From positions 1 to 44,515 of the forward strand of contig VGXV01000030.1 in assembly GCA_016873165.1 (NCBI GenBank): 44,515 nucleotides of DNA, in the 5' to 3' direction. Positions 26,993-35,384 of the stretch are shown one piece after another. The position numbers and the translations under genes were made by a program. How positions within the stretch are numbered: the stretch's first letter is position 1; every line of letters starts with the position of its first letter. The notes under the pieces were generated by a model. It ran no database searches. It saw only the letters and a list, made by a program, of their open reading frames with translations, and had not been told where the DNA came from. The stretch is from Planctomycetota bacterium. GTDB taxonomy: Bacteria > Planctomycetota > Brocadiia > Brocadiales > Brocadiaceae.

Positions 26993-29689
26993 ATGAAAAT
27001 ACTCATAGTGGATGATTCAGAAGATGACTTGCGAATGCTGGAGCGTATTCTGAAAAAACATGGTTGTGAAGTCATTTCTGCCACAAATGGCTTGGTGGCA
27101 TTGGACGCATTGCAGAATACCCGCTTCGATTTAATTGTTTCTGATATTCTTATGCCCTTTATGGATGGTCTTCAATTGTGCAGGAAATGTAAAACCAATA
27201 AAAAATTGAGTGATATTCCTTTTATATTTTACACTGCGACATTTACTATAGGAAAAGCCAGGGAATATGCCATGAGTTTGGGGGCGGATAAGTTATTAGT
27301 GAAACCGATGAATCCTGAAATTTTTTTTGATGAGGCAATGGATACGTTAAGAGATTATAAAAAAAAGGCGCCCACTTTATTGAATGCATCAATAGAAAAA
27401 GACGAAACGGAAAATTATAGGAATTATACCGAGTACTTAATAAATAAACTTGAAAAACAATTATTAGATTTTGAAGAAGAAACTAGAGAATTAAGGGAAA
27501 AAGAAGAAGATGCAAGGAAAAAACAGGCTATTTTGCAATTAATTAACGAAATGTTTGATACAGCGCACGATTTATTAACAGTTAAAAGCGCTATGAGGTT
27601 ATATCTGAAAAAAATTTGCCGGTATTTGGGGTGGTCGGGAGGGCATATTTATAAAACGGTAGATACGGTAAATGGCACAAAATGGCTGAAGTCGGCAGGA
27701 ATATGGTATTCCGGGAACGCCAGGCAGTTCGGTTTGTTGAAACGGATATGTGAGAATACTATTTTAAAACCGGGAGAAGATTTGCCGGGAAAGGTATTCC
27801 TTAGTGGCAAAATGGAATGGGTACCTGATGTTACAAAAGATATAAATTTTATCAGGGCGCAACATGCCGATGTTAAAAATACAGATATTGGAGTAAAGGG
27901 AGCATTTGCGTTTCCCATAAAAGAAGGCAATAAGATCGTGTATATTTTCGAGTTTTTCTCGATAAAAGAAGAAAAACCACAGGTAATGTTATTTGAGGTA
28001 GTGGACAATCTTGCGATACAACTGGGGCGTGTAATAGAACGCAAACGCGCAGAAGAAAAAATCAGAAAATTGTCACAGGTGGTGGAACAAAGCCAGACGT
28101 CAATTATTATAACCGATAAAGAGGGGATTATTGAATATGTAAATCCGAAATTTACGGATATGACAGGGTATTCCAACAGGGAAATTGTTGGCTTTACCCC
28201 GAGAATCTTAAAATCAGGAAAAACGCCGCACGAAACATATAGAAATTTATGGAATACCATTATTTCAGGAAAAGAATGGCAAGGTGAACTATTGAACAAA
28301 AAGAAAAATGGAGAATTGTATTGGGAGCACGTGCACATTTCTCCGATAAGAAATCCCAAGGGGCATGTGACTCATTATCTTGCAATCAAAGAAGATGTTA
28401 CGGAGCATAAGAGATTCGAAACGCAGCTTATGAATATGGCAACCCGCGATCCCTTGACAAATCTCTTTAATCGCAGGCGTTTTCAGGAGGAATTGGAATA
28501 TTGGATTGCCCAGTCCCTGCGATATGGGGCAAAAGGGGTATTGCTGTTTCTTGATCTTGATAATTTCAAGTACGTAAACGATACCCTTGGCCACCAGGCG
28601 GGAGACGAACTTCTCATCCGTTTGGCGGAGATGCTTCGTTCGCGGTTGCGCGACACCGATATTTTTGCCCGCTTTGGCGGGGATGAATTTGCCATAATAC
28701 TGCCTTATACCGATATTGATAAGGCCAGATTCATTGCAAAGGAAATTCTTGAATTGACAAGAGAACATACCTTTGAACATTCTAAAGTAACGTTTAGTAT
28801 TGGCATTGTTACATTTCCCGAACACGGACGTGATGCGGAAACATTGCTTACCCATGCGGACCTGGCGATGTATAGCGCAAAGGAAAAAGGGCGCAATCGT
28901 TTTTGTGTGTTTTCCTATGAGCAAAAAACACATATTGAATCGCAAATAAACTGGGAAAAGAGTATTAGAAACGCGTTGGACAACGATCGTTTCGTATTAC
29001 ATTTACAACCTGTTATCGATATATCCAATAAAAAAATTATCGGGTATGAGGCATTATTACGCATGATTGGCGATAAAAACGAATTGATTCTCCCTGCGGA
29101 ATTTATGGATATTGCCGAGCGTTTCGGGCTTATCCGTGATGTTGACCGCTGGGTCGTGCGCAATGCTATCCGTCTCGCCACGGAGTGGCAGTTTTATAAC
29201 AGAGGAATATTTCTTGATATTAACCTTTCCGGCAAGGCATTTACAGACCCTGAATTGCTGGAAATAATAAAGCAGCAGTTTAATACAACTAATATTAATC
29301 CGGGGAGCATCATCTTTGAGATAACCGAAACGGCAACGATAGAAAATATGATTGAAGCTCAGGACTTTCTTGCGGCGCTAAAGAATATGGAGTGCAGATT
29401 TTCCCTGGATGATTTTGGCAGCGGATTTTCTTCGTTCAATTACCTTAAGCATTTATCCGTTGACTATTTAAAAATTGACGGCAGCTTTATTCATGATTTG
29501 AAAAACAATTCGGTGGATCAACACCTGGTCAAAGCTATGGTTGAGGTGGCACATGGGTTAGAAAAAAGAACCGTTGCTGAATTTGTTGACTCAGAGGAAA
29601 CGCTGAATTTGTTGCGGGAATTAGGGGTAAATTACGCTCAAGGGAATTACATCGGCAAACCTCGTTCGGTTACTGAAATATTTAATTAG
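26993..29689 (+). CDS. REC-GAF-PAS-GGDEF-EAL response regulator for cyclic-di-GMP
   Basis: 898 residues with five modules. A receiver domain (~1-120) has phospho-acceptor D51 in SDILMP. A coiled coil (~135-180) leads to a GAF-like domain (~190-355). PAS (~363-475) holds IIITDKEGIIEYVNPKF. GGDEF (~480-645) has an intact GGDEF at 562-566 and an RDTD I-site five residues before it. EAL (~655-895) has E686 in YEALLR and the metal and catalytic set in DINLSG, FEITET, LDDFGSGF and YLKIDGSF. Both cyclase and phosphodiesterase parts look competent, so it may switch direction with its signals. A small variation is AEFVDSEE where AEGVE is usual. No sensor kinase lies beside it. It is coupled to the small secreted protein gene 2 nt upstream. 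Confidence 0.94.
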   Translation: MKILIVDDSEDDLRMLERILKKHGCEVISATNGLVALDALQNTRFDLIVSDILMPFMDGLQLCRKCKTNKKLSDIPFIFYTATFTIGKAREYAMSLGADKLLVKPMNPEIFFDEAMDTLRDYKKKAPTLLNASIEKDETENYRNYTEYLINKLEKQLLDFEEETRELREKEEDARKKQAILQLINEMFDTAHDLLTVKSAMRLYLKKICRYLGWSGGHIYKTVDTVNGTKWLKSAGIWYSGNARQFGLLKRICENTILKPGEDLPGKVFLSGKMEWVPDVTKDINFIRAQHADVKNTDIGVKGAFAFPIKEGNKIVYIFEFFSIKEEKPQVMLFEVVDNLAIQLGRVIERKRAEEKIRKLSQVVEQSQTSIIITDKEGIIEYVNPKFTDMTGYSNREIVGFTPRILKSGKTPHETYRNLWNTIISGKEWQGELLNKKKNGELYWEHVHISPIRNPKGHVTHYLAIKEDVTEHKRFETQLMNMATRDPLTNLFNRRRFQEELEYWIAQSLRYGAKGVLLFLDLDNFKYVNDTLGHQAGDELLIRLAEMLRSRLRDTDIFARFGGDEFAIILPYTDIDKARFIAKEILELTREHTFEHSKVTFSIGIVTFPEHGRDAETLLTHADLAMYSAKEKGRNRFCVFSYEQKTHIESQINWEKSIRNALDNDRFVLHLQPVIDISNKKIIGYEALLRMIGDKNELILPAEFMDIAERFGLIRDVDRWVVRNAIRLATEWQFYNRGIFLDINLSGKAFTDPELLEIIKQQFNTTNINPGSIIFEITETATIENMIEAQDFLAALKNMECRFSLDDFGSGFSSFNYLKHLSVDYLKIDGSFIHDLKNNSVDQHLVKAMVEVAHGLEKRTVAEFVDSEETLNLLRELGVNYAQGNYIGKPRSVTEIFN

Positions 29690-29806
29690 ATGTTCAGCGA
29701 TTCCCTTCGAAAATGTAACACTTCAGCTTTTTGAAAAAGACTTCGATTTCTCTTGTTATAACGCACCTCTAATATTGGCGCATGGAACAAATTTCACATC
29801 CATTAA

Positions 29807-29977
29807 CTCTGCACTTTAGTGCGGAGATCCCTGCAATAAATACACCTTTGCCTGTCGGCAGACAGGAGCTTTAGCAATGACCTTCTGGCACAATAAAAGA
29901 TATTAGGATAACTTTGCCTCAGGGCTGAAGCCCATGATTATTTCCCCCATTAACCCCACGCTAAAGCATGGGGTTAA
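29807..29977. repeat. Run of four small palindromes in a non-coding region
   Basis: Within the 717-bp gap 29690-30406 lie four hairpins: CTCTGCAC/GTGCGGAG (29807-29826, one mismatch), CCTGTC-GGCA-GACAGG (29851-29866), GGGCT-GA-AGCCC (29922-29933), and TTAACCCC/GGGGTTAA around GCTAAAGC (29950-29977). None has a T-tract. They look like REP-type dispersed palindromes; copy number elsewhere cannot be seen here. Confidence 0.6.
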
Positions 29978-30026
29978 GACATGGACAATTTTTTCAAACC
30001 TTTTTGTGGGCAACAACTTTTCAATA

Positions 30027-30187
30027 GGGAGCATTCCCGATTTTTTGTAAAAAAACTTATTATTTATGTAGGATGGGTCAAGCGAAGCAGACCCATCAAT
30101 CACAGTTTCATTTATTTTGATGGGTGCGCTGGCGCTTCACCCATCCTACTTTGAAATGATGTGTTACAAAAAATCGGGAATGCACCC
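30027..30187. repeat. Nested inverted-repeat element, MITE-like
   Basis: The outer arms are 24 bp (30027-30050 and 30164-30187) and match at 23 of 24 positions; they begin GGGAGCATTCCCG and end, inverted, CGGGAATGCACCC. Inside lies a second palindrome (30068-30149) with 11-bp perfect ends GTAGGATGGGT/ACCCATCCTAC and internal GACCCATCA/TGATGGGTG arms. Part of the outer arm recurs once more, inverted, near 30213-30232. There is no coding capacity. It looks like one miniature element inserted in another. Confidence 0.7.
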
Positions 30188-30278
30188 GTTACAAGAATGA
30201 TGGATTTGCAAAAATTTGGGAATGCTCTCCTCTTTCAGGTGTTGTTTTGTTTTTTTGTAGAAAGATTGAAAATAAAAT

Positions 30279-30348
30279 GTGCGCTGCCATATTTATGGTA
30301 AGAAACCACTTTTTTATAGGGGAGATAAAGTGATTTGCGGCAGCGCAC
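30279..30348 (-). ncRNA. Structured RNA-like element downstream of the PilZ gene
   Basis: A perfect GC-rich 10-bp outer stem, GTGCGCTGCC (30279-30288) with GGCAGCGCAC (30339-30348), encloses ~50 nt. The interior can form two inner hairpins (TGGT/ACCA and CACTTT/AAAGTG), giving a three-way junction. On the minus strand it starts ~58 nt after the PilZ stop and is followed by ATTTTATTTTC, so it could be an elaborate terminator, a small RNA or another mobile palindrome. The strand is chosen from context. Confidence 0.35.
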
Positions 30349-30406
30349 TCAATTTGTTTCTGGTATATTTTGTATCCTTGTAAATGATGGAAAGACTGGA
30401 TTAAAA

Positions 30407-30790
30407 TTAATTTCCCCCTGTATAGCTGTTAATGGAAGCATTCCCGTTATTAATATCTTCCGCAAGAATATATTGTTTAATGATTTTTTTATCCTCTGCA
30501 TTTATTAATCCATTAAAAAAAATTGCTGCATAACAAATCCCTGTGGAGTACGTTTCTCTTACGATTAATCCATATGACTTTATTAAATGGAAATCTTTAT
30601 TTTTTGGAATAGGAATGACCAAATTAAGTATTTTATCGGGTAGGTACTTATAACGAGCTATTGCTTTGCAATATACCCCACTCAGGCTGAGATTTATTGT
30701 TTCCGCTTTAAAGACAGTATCGTCAAAATAAAGTTCTATCTGAATAGCTGTGTCGATTCTTTTATATTTTCTTTTTTCTAACAATATCAT
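30407..30790 (-). CDS. PilZ domain protein, probable cyclic-di-GMP receptor
   Basis: 127 residues, almost entirely a PilZ domain: the RxxxR motif at the N-terminus (RKYKR, ~7-11) and the NLSLSG motif (~33-38), the two halves of the c-di-GMP binding site. The order and spacing fit the family. It has no fused output, so it should act by binding a partner protein. It is the last gene of a minus-strand run: GAF-GGDEF-PilZ, methyltransferase, then this gene after 51 nt. No clear ribosome site precedes ATG 30790. A large hairpin lies downstream. Confidence 0.82.
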   Translation of the reverse strand: MILLEKRKYKRIDTAIQIELYFDDTVFKAETINLSLSGVYCKAIARYKYLPDKILNLVIPIPKNKDFHLIKSYGLIVRETYSTGICYAAIFFNGLINAEDKKIIKQYILAEDINNGNASINSYTGGN

Positions 30791-30841
30791 TTTTGAACAT
30801 TCAGTAAATACCCTCTTTTGGGTGATTCACGTCCGGTTAGA

Positions 30842-32026
30842 TCATACAGTAACAAGATCGGTAAATAATCCGATTTTGTACAATTCTTGTCGTATTTCGC
30901 TGATATACATAGGATTCACTATAATGATGGCATCGGGTTTGTATTTTTGCAAAAAATCAGGGTTCACTATTTTTTGTCCGGTGCCTGCCATATACATCCC
31001 TTGTTTGTAAGGGTTTGTATCTACTACAAATTCAATTTCATCCTGAATAGCGAGTGATGTGAGGAATGCAACGCTTTCAGAGTCCGATCCCCAGATAACT
31101 ACTTTACGGTTATCCTGTTTCATTTGCTGCAATTTGTTCTTCCAGTAATTGATTTTCTTTTTATACGTATTCAGAAAATGAACTACGGAATTTAGCGCAT
31201 CTTCCGGATATTCTTCAATATCCAAAACAGTTGTATTTTGGCATTTGCCTGGTTTTGCTTCCAGCATTATGTATTGATTATTGTAATCCTTCCATATATT
31301 GCACACATCAAAACCGCATTTTCTGAAAAGACGGGCAAGAGATCCCGGGCTGAAATACGAACAGTGTTCGTAATAAATATTCCAGAATGCCTGTTTGTGT
31401 AAAGTATGCATAATATCGTGAACCTGAAAAAAAATAATGGTGTCTTTTCGGTTTCCTAGTGTGTTTCGGATAGTATGCAGGAATTTTGATGTGGAATAAA
31501 TATGTTCCAGTGTCATCCTGCAGCAAATTAAATCACTCTGGTAATGGGCATATTTTTCAGAATAGAAATCATTGATAAAAGTAATTGTCGTATCTTTTTT
31601 CTCAGAATTTTGGCCGTTCATATAATCCGGATCGAAACCAATACCGTAATTTCTGCCGGTATTGCAGAGAATGGAAAGAAATTCACCTCTTCCGCAACCG
31701 ATTTCGATGATTTTTTTGTTGTGCAAATCATATCGTTCAATTAAATAATGTGCCATGTGTTTCTCGAAAACATTACATGTCCGGAAAAATTCATGGCTTT
31801 CTTCGTATGCAGGAAACGATTCTTGTTTATCCGGCTCATACTCTATGTTTGAGATAAATCCGCATGTTTTGCAAAATCCCAAAGATATGCTTCCTTTTTG
31901 ATCGTTTATTGCGATTTCCCGGGTGGGTATGAGCGGCAGGCGGTGTGTGGGAACATGGTGTATTTCATAAAAAACCTGTATATCAAATGAATCGCAGCCT
32001 GGACATTTATTATTATTAATCTTCAT
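30842..32026 (-). CDS. SAM-dependent sugar C-methyltransferase-like protein
   Basis: 394 residues with the three-part layout of NDP-hexose C-methyltransferases. There is an N-terminal zinc motif (CPGC at ~9-12 and CKTC at ~53-56). A Rossmann SAM-binding domain (~95-260) has IIEIGCGRGEFL. A C-terminal nucleotide-sugar-type domain (~285-390) has VVIWGSDSESVAFL. The family methylates a carbon of a nucleotide-linked deoxysugar. Here it lies between two PilZ-containing genes in one strand run, with gaps of 82 and 51 nt. A link to surface or flagellar sugars is suggested by the nearby polysaccharide genes but not shown. Confidence 0.82.
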   Translation of the reverse strand: MKINNNKCPGCDSFDIQVFYEIHHVPTHRLPLIPTREIAINDQKGSISLGFCKTCGFISNIEYEPDKQESFPAYEESHEFFRTCNVFEKHMAHYLIERYDLHNKKIIEIGCGRGEFLSILCNTGRNYGIGFDPDYMNGQNSEKKDTTITFINDFYSEKYAHYQSDLICCRMTLEHIYSTSKFLHTIRNTLGNRKDTIIFFQVHDIMHTLHKQAFWNIYYEHCSYFSPGSLARLFRKCGFDVCNIWKDYNNQYIMLEAKPGKCQNTTVLDIEEYPEDALNSVVHFLNTYKKKINYWKNKLQQMKQDNRKVVIWGSDSESVAFLTSLAIQDEIEFVVDTNPYKQGMYMAGTGQKIVNPDFLQKYKPDAIIIVNPMYISEIRQELYKIGLFTDLVTV

Positions 32027-32108
32027 GGCAAGACAGTAATGGTATTATGAAAATAAGTAATAAATAAACGAATATTGTTATTCATACATAAATACGGGAA
32101 AAAAACGT

Positions 32109-33644
32109 TTATACAGGAGATTCCTTTGTGGTATTCATTAACAAGCAGAAGAGTTGTTTCCAATTATTATGCCCATCTACTATCTCGGCGCCAATTTCAT
32201 ATCTGTTTTTATGGATTATTCTGTTATGGGCAATTCTGACGGAAAAGGTCGCAGGCATGTAAACTCCAGAATCAACCACTGCCCGGCAGGTGTATATTTC
32301 GTCCAATTCCGGTTTGAAATTGAGCTCTCCTTTAAATCCCCCCTGGCTGATATCTCCGATTGCGCAGATTCTCCAGTCATCCTCCGTTATTTTGATCTCG
32401 AAAAATTGTATATTATTAATGCCTTTATCAACTTTTAGTAATGTTTTGAATCGGGTAATCTGCCGGTTTACATTTTTGTAAAGCAGTAAATTAATCTCTT
32501 CTCTGTTTAACAATGAAGTATATTTTGCTTTCTTTTCATTCTGTTGGACAGGTTGATCATCTAATGTTGTATTGACGACTCTGTTTCGTCCGCATGATTT
32601 GCCGATGTAGAGGTATTTATCAGCAGCGGACAATATCTGTTTTACCGAATCCCCATCCTCCGGATAGCAGGCTATCCCGGCAGTTATTGTCACGCACTCG
32701 ATTTTCCCTTCAGTGATCTCCAGGGATAAAATTCTTTTTACTGTCTCTCTGAGTTTGTCAATGACGAGAGTCGCGTTGTTTTTATCCATGCCCGGGAGGA
32801 GTATCGCAAATTCTTCGCCGCCATATCTGCTCACAATATCACTGTACCGAACATTGGATTTCAGGATGTATGCCAATTTTTTTAAAATTTCATCCCCAAA
32901 CAGATGCCCATAGGTATCGTTGTAATATTTAAAATAGTCTATATCAATCATAGCAATTGAAAAATTCATGCTGTGGCGTTTTGCTTTACTATGCTCGTGA
33001 TGGCAACTGTCGAAAAAATATTTTCTCTGGTAAAGCATGGTGAGGTCGTCGTACATTGCGCCTTTTTCAGCTTTTTCGTAGAGTTCGATCCTTTCAATGG
33101 TATTCGCAATATTCAATGCTATGATAGCAAGTAAATCCTTATCTTCTTCCGTAAATGCATTTACTTCCTTTTTATGTATGTTTAATAAACCCAAAATTCG
33201 GTGATTTTTTGTTTGTAAAGGCAAAGACAAAAATGATCCGGTATTTTCCAGCTTGCCTTTATAGAACAGTTGCTTGTTTTCTTTGCTTATGTCATTTAAT
33301 AAAAAAGGTTCCCCCGTCTGAGCGGCAATACAGGAATATTCCTCGCCTTTTTTGAAGGAGATGTCTTTCACTGTTTCAAATGTGTCGCCCCCTGTTTTTA
33401 ATATGGTTAATTCATCATTATTTCCATTACTCAACATGAAACAAAATTCATTAATATCAAGATTGTTTTTCAAAAAGGTTGTTGTGTATTCAAATAACTG
33501 GTCAATTTTTGTTGATAAATTCAGGTTTTCGTTTAACAAGTAAAGCAGATAAAGAGGAAACGGTCCTTCGATGGTTTTGTTTGTCACATTCATATCAGTA
33601 ATTAATTCCCTGTAATGGTGATTGATGTGGTTATTTAATATCAT
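32109..33644 (-). CDS. GAF-GGDEF-PilZ fusion protein
   Basis: 511 residues. A GAF domain (~35-190) has SCIAAQTGEPFLLNDI. A GGDEF domain (~205-370) has GGEEF at ~275-279 and an RYSD I-site five residues before it. After a linker comes a PilZ-like domain (~385-505) with RxxxR (RQITR, ~391) and DISQGG (~429-434), followed by an IAHN/EIGAEIVD pattern. One chain thus makes c-di-GMP and can bind it twice, at the I-site and the PilZ site. It heads the strand run with the methyltransferase and stand-alone PilZ. ATG 33644 has no clear ribosome site; an in-frame ATG 17 codons on is possible. Confidence 0.85.
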   Translation of the reverse strand: MILNNHINHHYRELITDMNVTNKTIEGPFPLYLLYLLNENLNLSTKIDQLFEYTTTFLKNNLDINEFCFMLSNGNNDELTILKTGGDTFETVKDISFKKGEEYSCIAAQTGEPFLLNDISKENKQLFYKGKLENTGSFLSLPLQTKNHRILGLLNIHKKEVNAFTEEDKDLLAIIALNIANTIERIELYEKAEKGAMYDDLTMLYQRKYFFDSCHHEHSKAKRHSMNFSIAMIDIDYFKYYNDTYGHLFGDEILKKLAYILKSNVRYSDIVSRYGGEEFAILLPGMDKNNATLVIDKLRETVKRILSLEITEGKIECVTITAGIACYPEDGDSVKQILSAADKYLYIGKSCGRNRVVNTTLDDQPVQQNEKKAKYTSLLNREEINLLLYKNVNRQITRFKTLLKVDKGINNIQFFEIKITEDDWRICAIGDISQGGFKGELNFKPELDEIYTCRAVVDSGVYMPATFSVRIAHNRIIHKNRYEIGAEIVDGHNNWKQLFCLLMNTTKESPV

Positions 33645-33844
33645 TGTTATAACGTATAAAAAATGTCAGTACTCACAGAAGATATAATAACTGAGAATAA
33701 AATTTTTTTGTATTTCTCAGGACAGTTAAAGTCGCAAATTCCATACCTGGTCAAAATACTTTCAGAAAAGCCCATCCAGTCCGCTTAAAATGCGGCAAGA
33801 GGAATTGCCTTCCTATACATTGGAAAAAATATGGCTGCCAATTA

Positions 33845-34040
33845 ATTGCAAATTTTGCGATAGATAATATTTTTCAAAAAATCCTTGTGAACCCTTCTAT
33901 TGCTGGAAAAACAATGCATAGGAAGAAAATGGCAAGGTATACGAGAGGTGCAAAGCGCTTTGCGTCAAAACGTAAAAAGTACATAACAGTTTGGCAGATA
34001 CTGAATTACTGTAAAACATTTTTATGATTGCAAATTTTGC
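33845..34040. promoter_or_regulatory. Divergent regulatory region: direct repeats and a 14-bp palindrome
   Basis: This lies in the 616-bp gap between the divergent GGDEF-PilZ and HD-GYP genes. ATTGCAAATTTTGC occurs twice in the same orientation (33845-33858 and 34027-34040). A perfect 14-bp palindrome GCAAAGCGCTTTGC (33950-33963) lies between them, ~200 bp upstream of a sigma-54 promoter, where an activator site would be expected. No gene is seen in the gap; a minus-strand frame of 109 codons has no family resemblance. Confidence 0.45.
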
Positions 34041-34164
34041 ATAAATTATATTTCCCTTCATGCATGTTCTTCTTTGCATAAACAGGAAAAGAAATAATTT
34101 TATTTTTCTAGTTCTCTTTAATACAGCATTTAAGTCACGTTGGGCGCTAATATAAAATTTTCTT

Positions 34165-34180
34165 TGGCACGTTAATTGTA
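34165..34180 (+). promoter_or_regulatory. Sigma-54 (-24/-12) promoter of HD-GYP gene
   Basis: Reads TGGCAC-GTTAA-TTGTA: an exact -24 element and correct spacing, with GT instead of GC at -12. It lies 80 nt before the GTG start of the HD-GYP gene. Confidence 0.6.
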
Positions 34181-34260
34181 TCCATGCACATACAGATGAT
34201 ATTTGATGTATTAAGCAGTGTGTCATAATGAGGAACTTTGTTTTATAAAGTTTAATTGAG

Positions 34261-35304
34261 GTGGCAAGGGCTATTTGTTTCAGGGCGAGAGTTGAGAAAT
34301 TGGTAATGATACAGAAACAGCAAAGCTCAATTCAAAAAATGAATATTATTGTTAACAGTTTTATCCCTGTCACGTTGAATACGATCCGGGAAAATTCAAA
34401 TATTGGATGTGACATGTTTTTAGAAAGAAACGATAAGCATAATACGTATTACGTATTGTATGGAGACAGGAAAGCAATTATCAAAGCAAACAACATAGAA
34501 CAGTTGAAAAAACGGGGCATTGATACCCTGTTTATCCGTAAGAAAGATCAAACAAATTATTTCAGATATATTGAAGCGAACATAACCGGATTTATCAATG
34601 ATGAACGGATAAGCGCCAAGGTTAAAGCGCAAACCATATATAACGTTGCCAAAGTGATTGCAATGGATTTGTTTGAGAGCAGGCATATCAGCAACGAAGT
34701 GAAAAGGTCTAAAAACTGGGCATTGCACACTGTTGAATTTCTTTTAAGAAAACGTGAGGCTTCTTCAATGATGCTGCATATGATATCGCATAATTATAGC
34801 ACTTTTACGCATTCTGTGGATGTTGCGGTACTGGGGCTGTTATTCTCAAAATATTTAGGATTTTATGATGAAGAAATACATGACCTTGTTGTTGGATTGT
34901 TGCTCCATGATATTGGAAAAACGAAGATTAACAAAAAGATAATTAACAAAACCGATGCATTGACAGATATGGAGTATGCGTCGATGAGAAAGCATGTGGA
35001 AGAAGGCGTAAAAATGCTTAACGAGACCGGCGGGCTCACCACAGAGTCGTTATATCCTGTAGCATTGCATCATGAAAGAGAAGATGGCATGGGATATCCG
35101 AAAGGATTAAAAGGAGGTGATATTCATAAATATGGCAAAATCGCAAGAATTATTGATGTATACAATGCATTGACGACACAACGGTCGTATTCTATGGCCA
35201 AAAGCCCGTTTTCGGCATTAGAAATAATGGGGCGAAAGATGGGAGAAGGATTTGATAAAAACTATTTCAGAGAATACGTCCTGTTTCTGGGAAAAACAGG
35301 ATAA
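34261..35304 (+). CDS. HD-GYP domain cyclic-di-GMP phosphodiesterase
   Basis: 347 residues: a ~130-residue N-terminal module (~35-165) without a named family, then a complete HD-GYP domain (~170-340). Signature residues are all present: HSVDVA, LLHDIGK, HVEEGV, HHEREDGMGYPKGL and RIIDVYNALTTQRSY. It should hydrolyse c-di-GMP. The N-terminal module (CDMFLERN, IRKKDQTNYFRYIEANI) is clearly related to the linker of the HD-GYP at 12645-14354. The start is uncertain: GTG 34261 is taken, but ATG 34306 would fit as well. It is divergent from the GGDEF-PilZ gene, so opposite activities share one regulatory gap. Confidence 0.88.
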   Translation: MARAICFRARVEKLVMIQKQQSSIQKMNIIVNSFIPVTLNTIRENSNIGCDMFLERNDKHNTYYVLYGDRKAIIKANNIEQLKKRGIDTLFIRKKDQTNYFRYIEANITGFINDERISAKVKAQTIYNVAKVIAMDLFESRHISNEVKRSKNWALHTVEFLLRKREASSMMLHMISHNYSTFTHSVDVAVLGLLFSKYLGFYDEEIHDLVVGLLLHDIGKTKINKKIINKTDALTDMEYASMRKHVEEGVKMLNETGGLTTESLYPVALHHEREDGMGYPKGLKGGDIHKYGKIARIIDVYNALTTQRSYSMAKSPFSALEIMGRKMGEGFDKNYFREYVLFLGKTG

Positions 35305-35384
35305 GAATGGTAACGGGTTAATATCTGCAAGAGAGATTTATTTAAACCTAAGCAACGATATCGATGATTAAAGGGGAAAACAAT

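Noticed and set aside
30027-30187. Intact insertion sequence
   Set aside because: No transposase frame within the inverted repeats; at most a miniature element.
33897-34226. Minus-strand frame of 109 codons in the divergent gap
   Set aside because: No recognisable motif and no ribosome site; it overlaps the sigma-54 promoter and palindromes, so chance is more likely.
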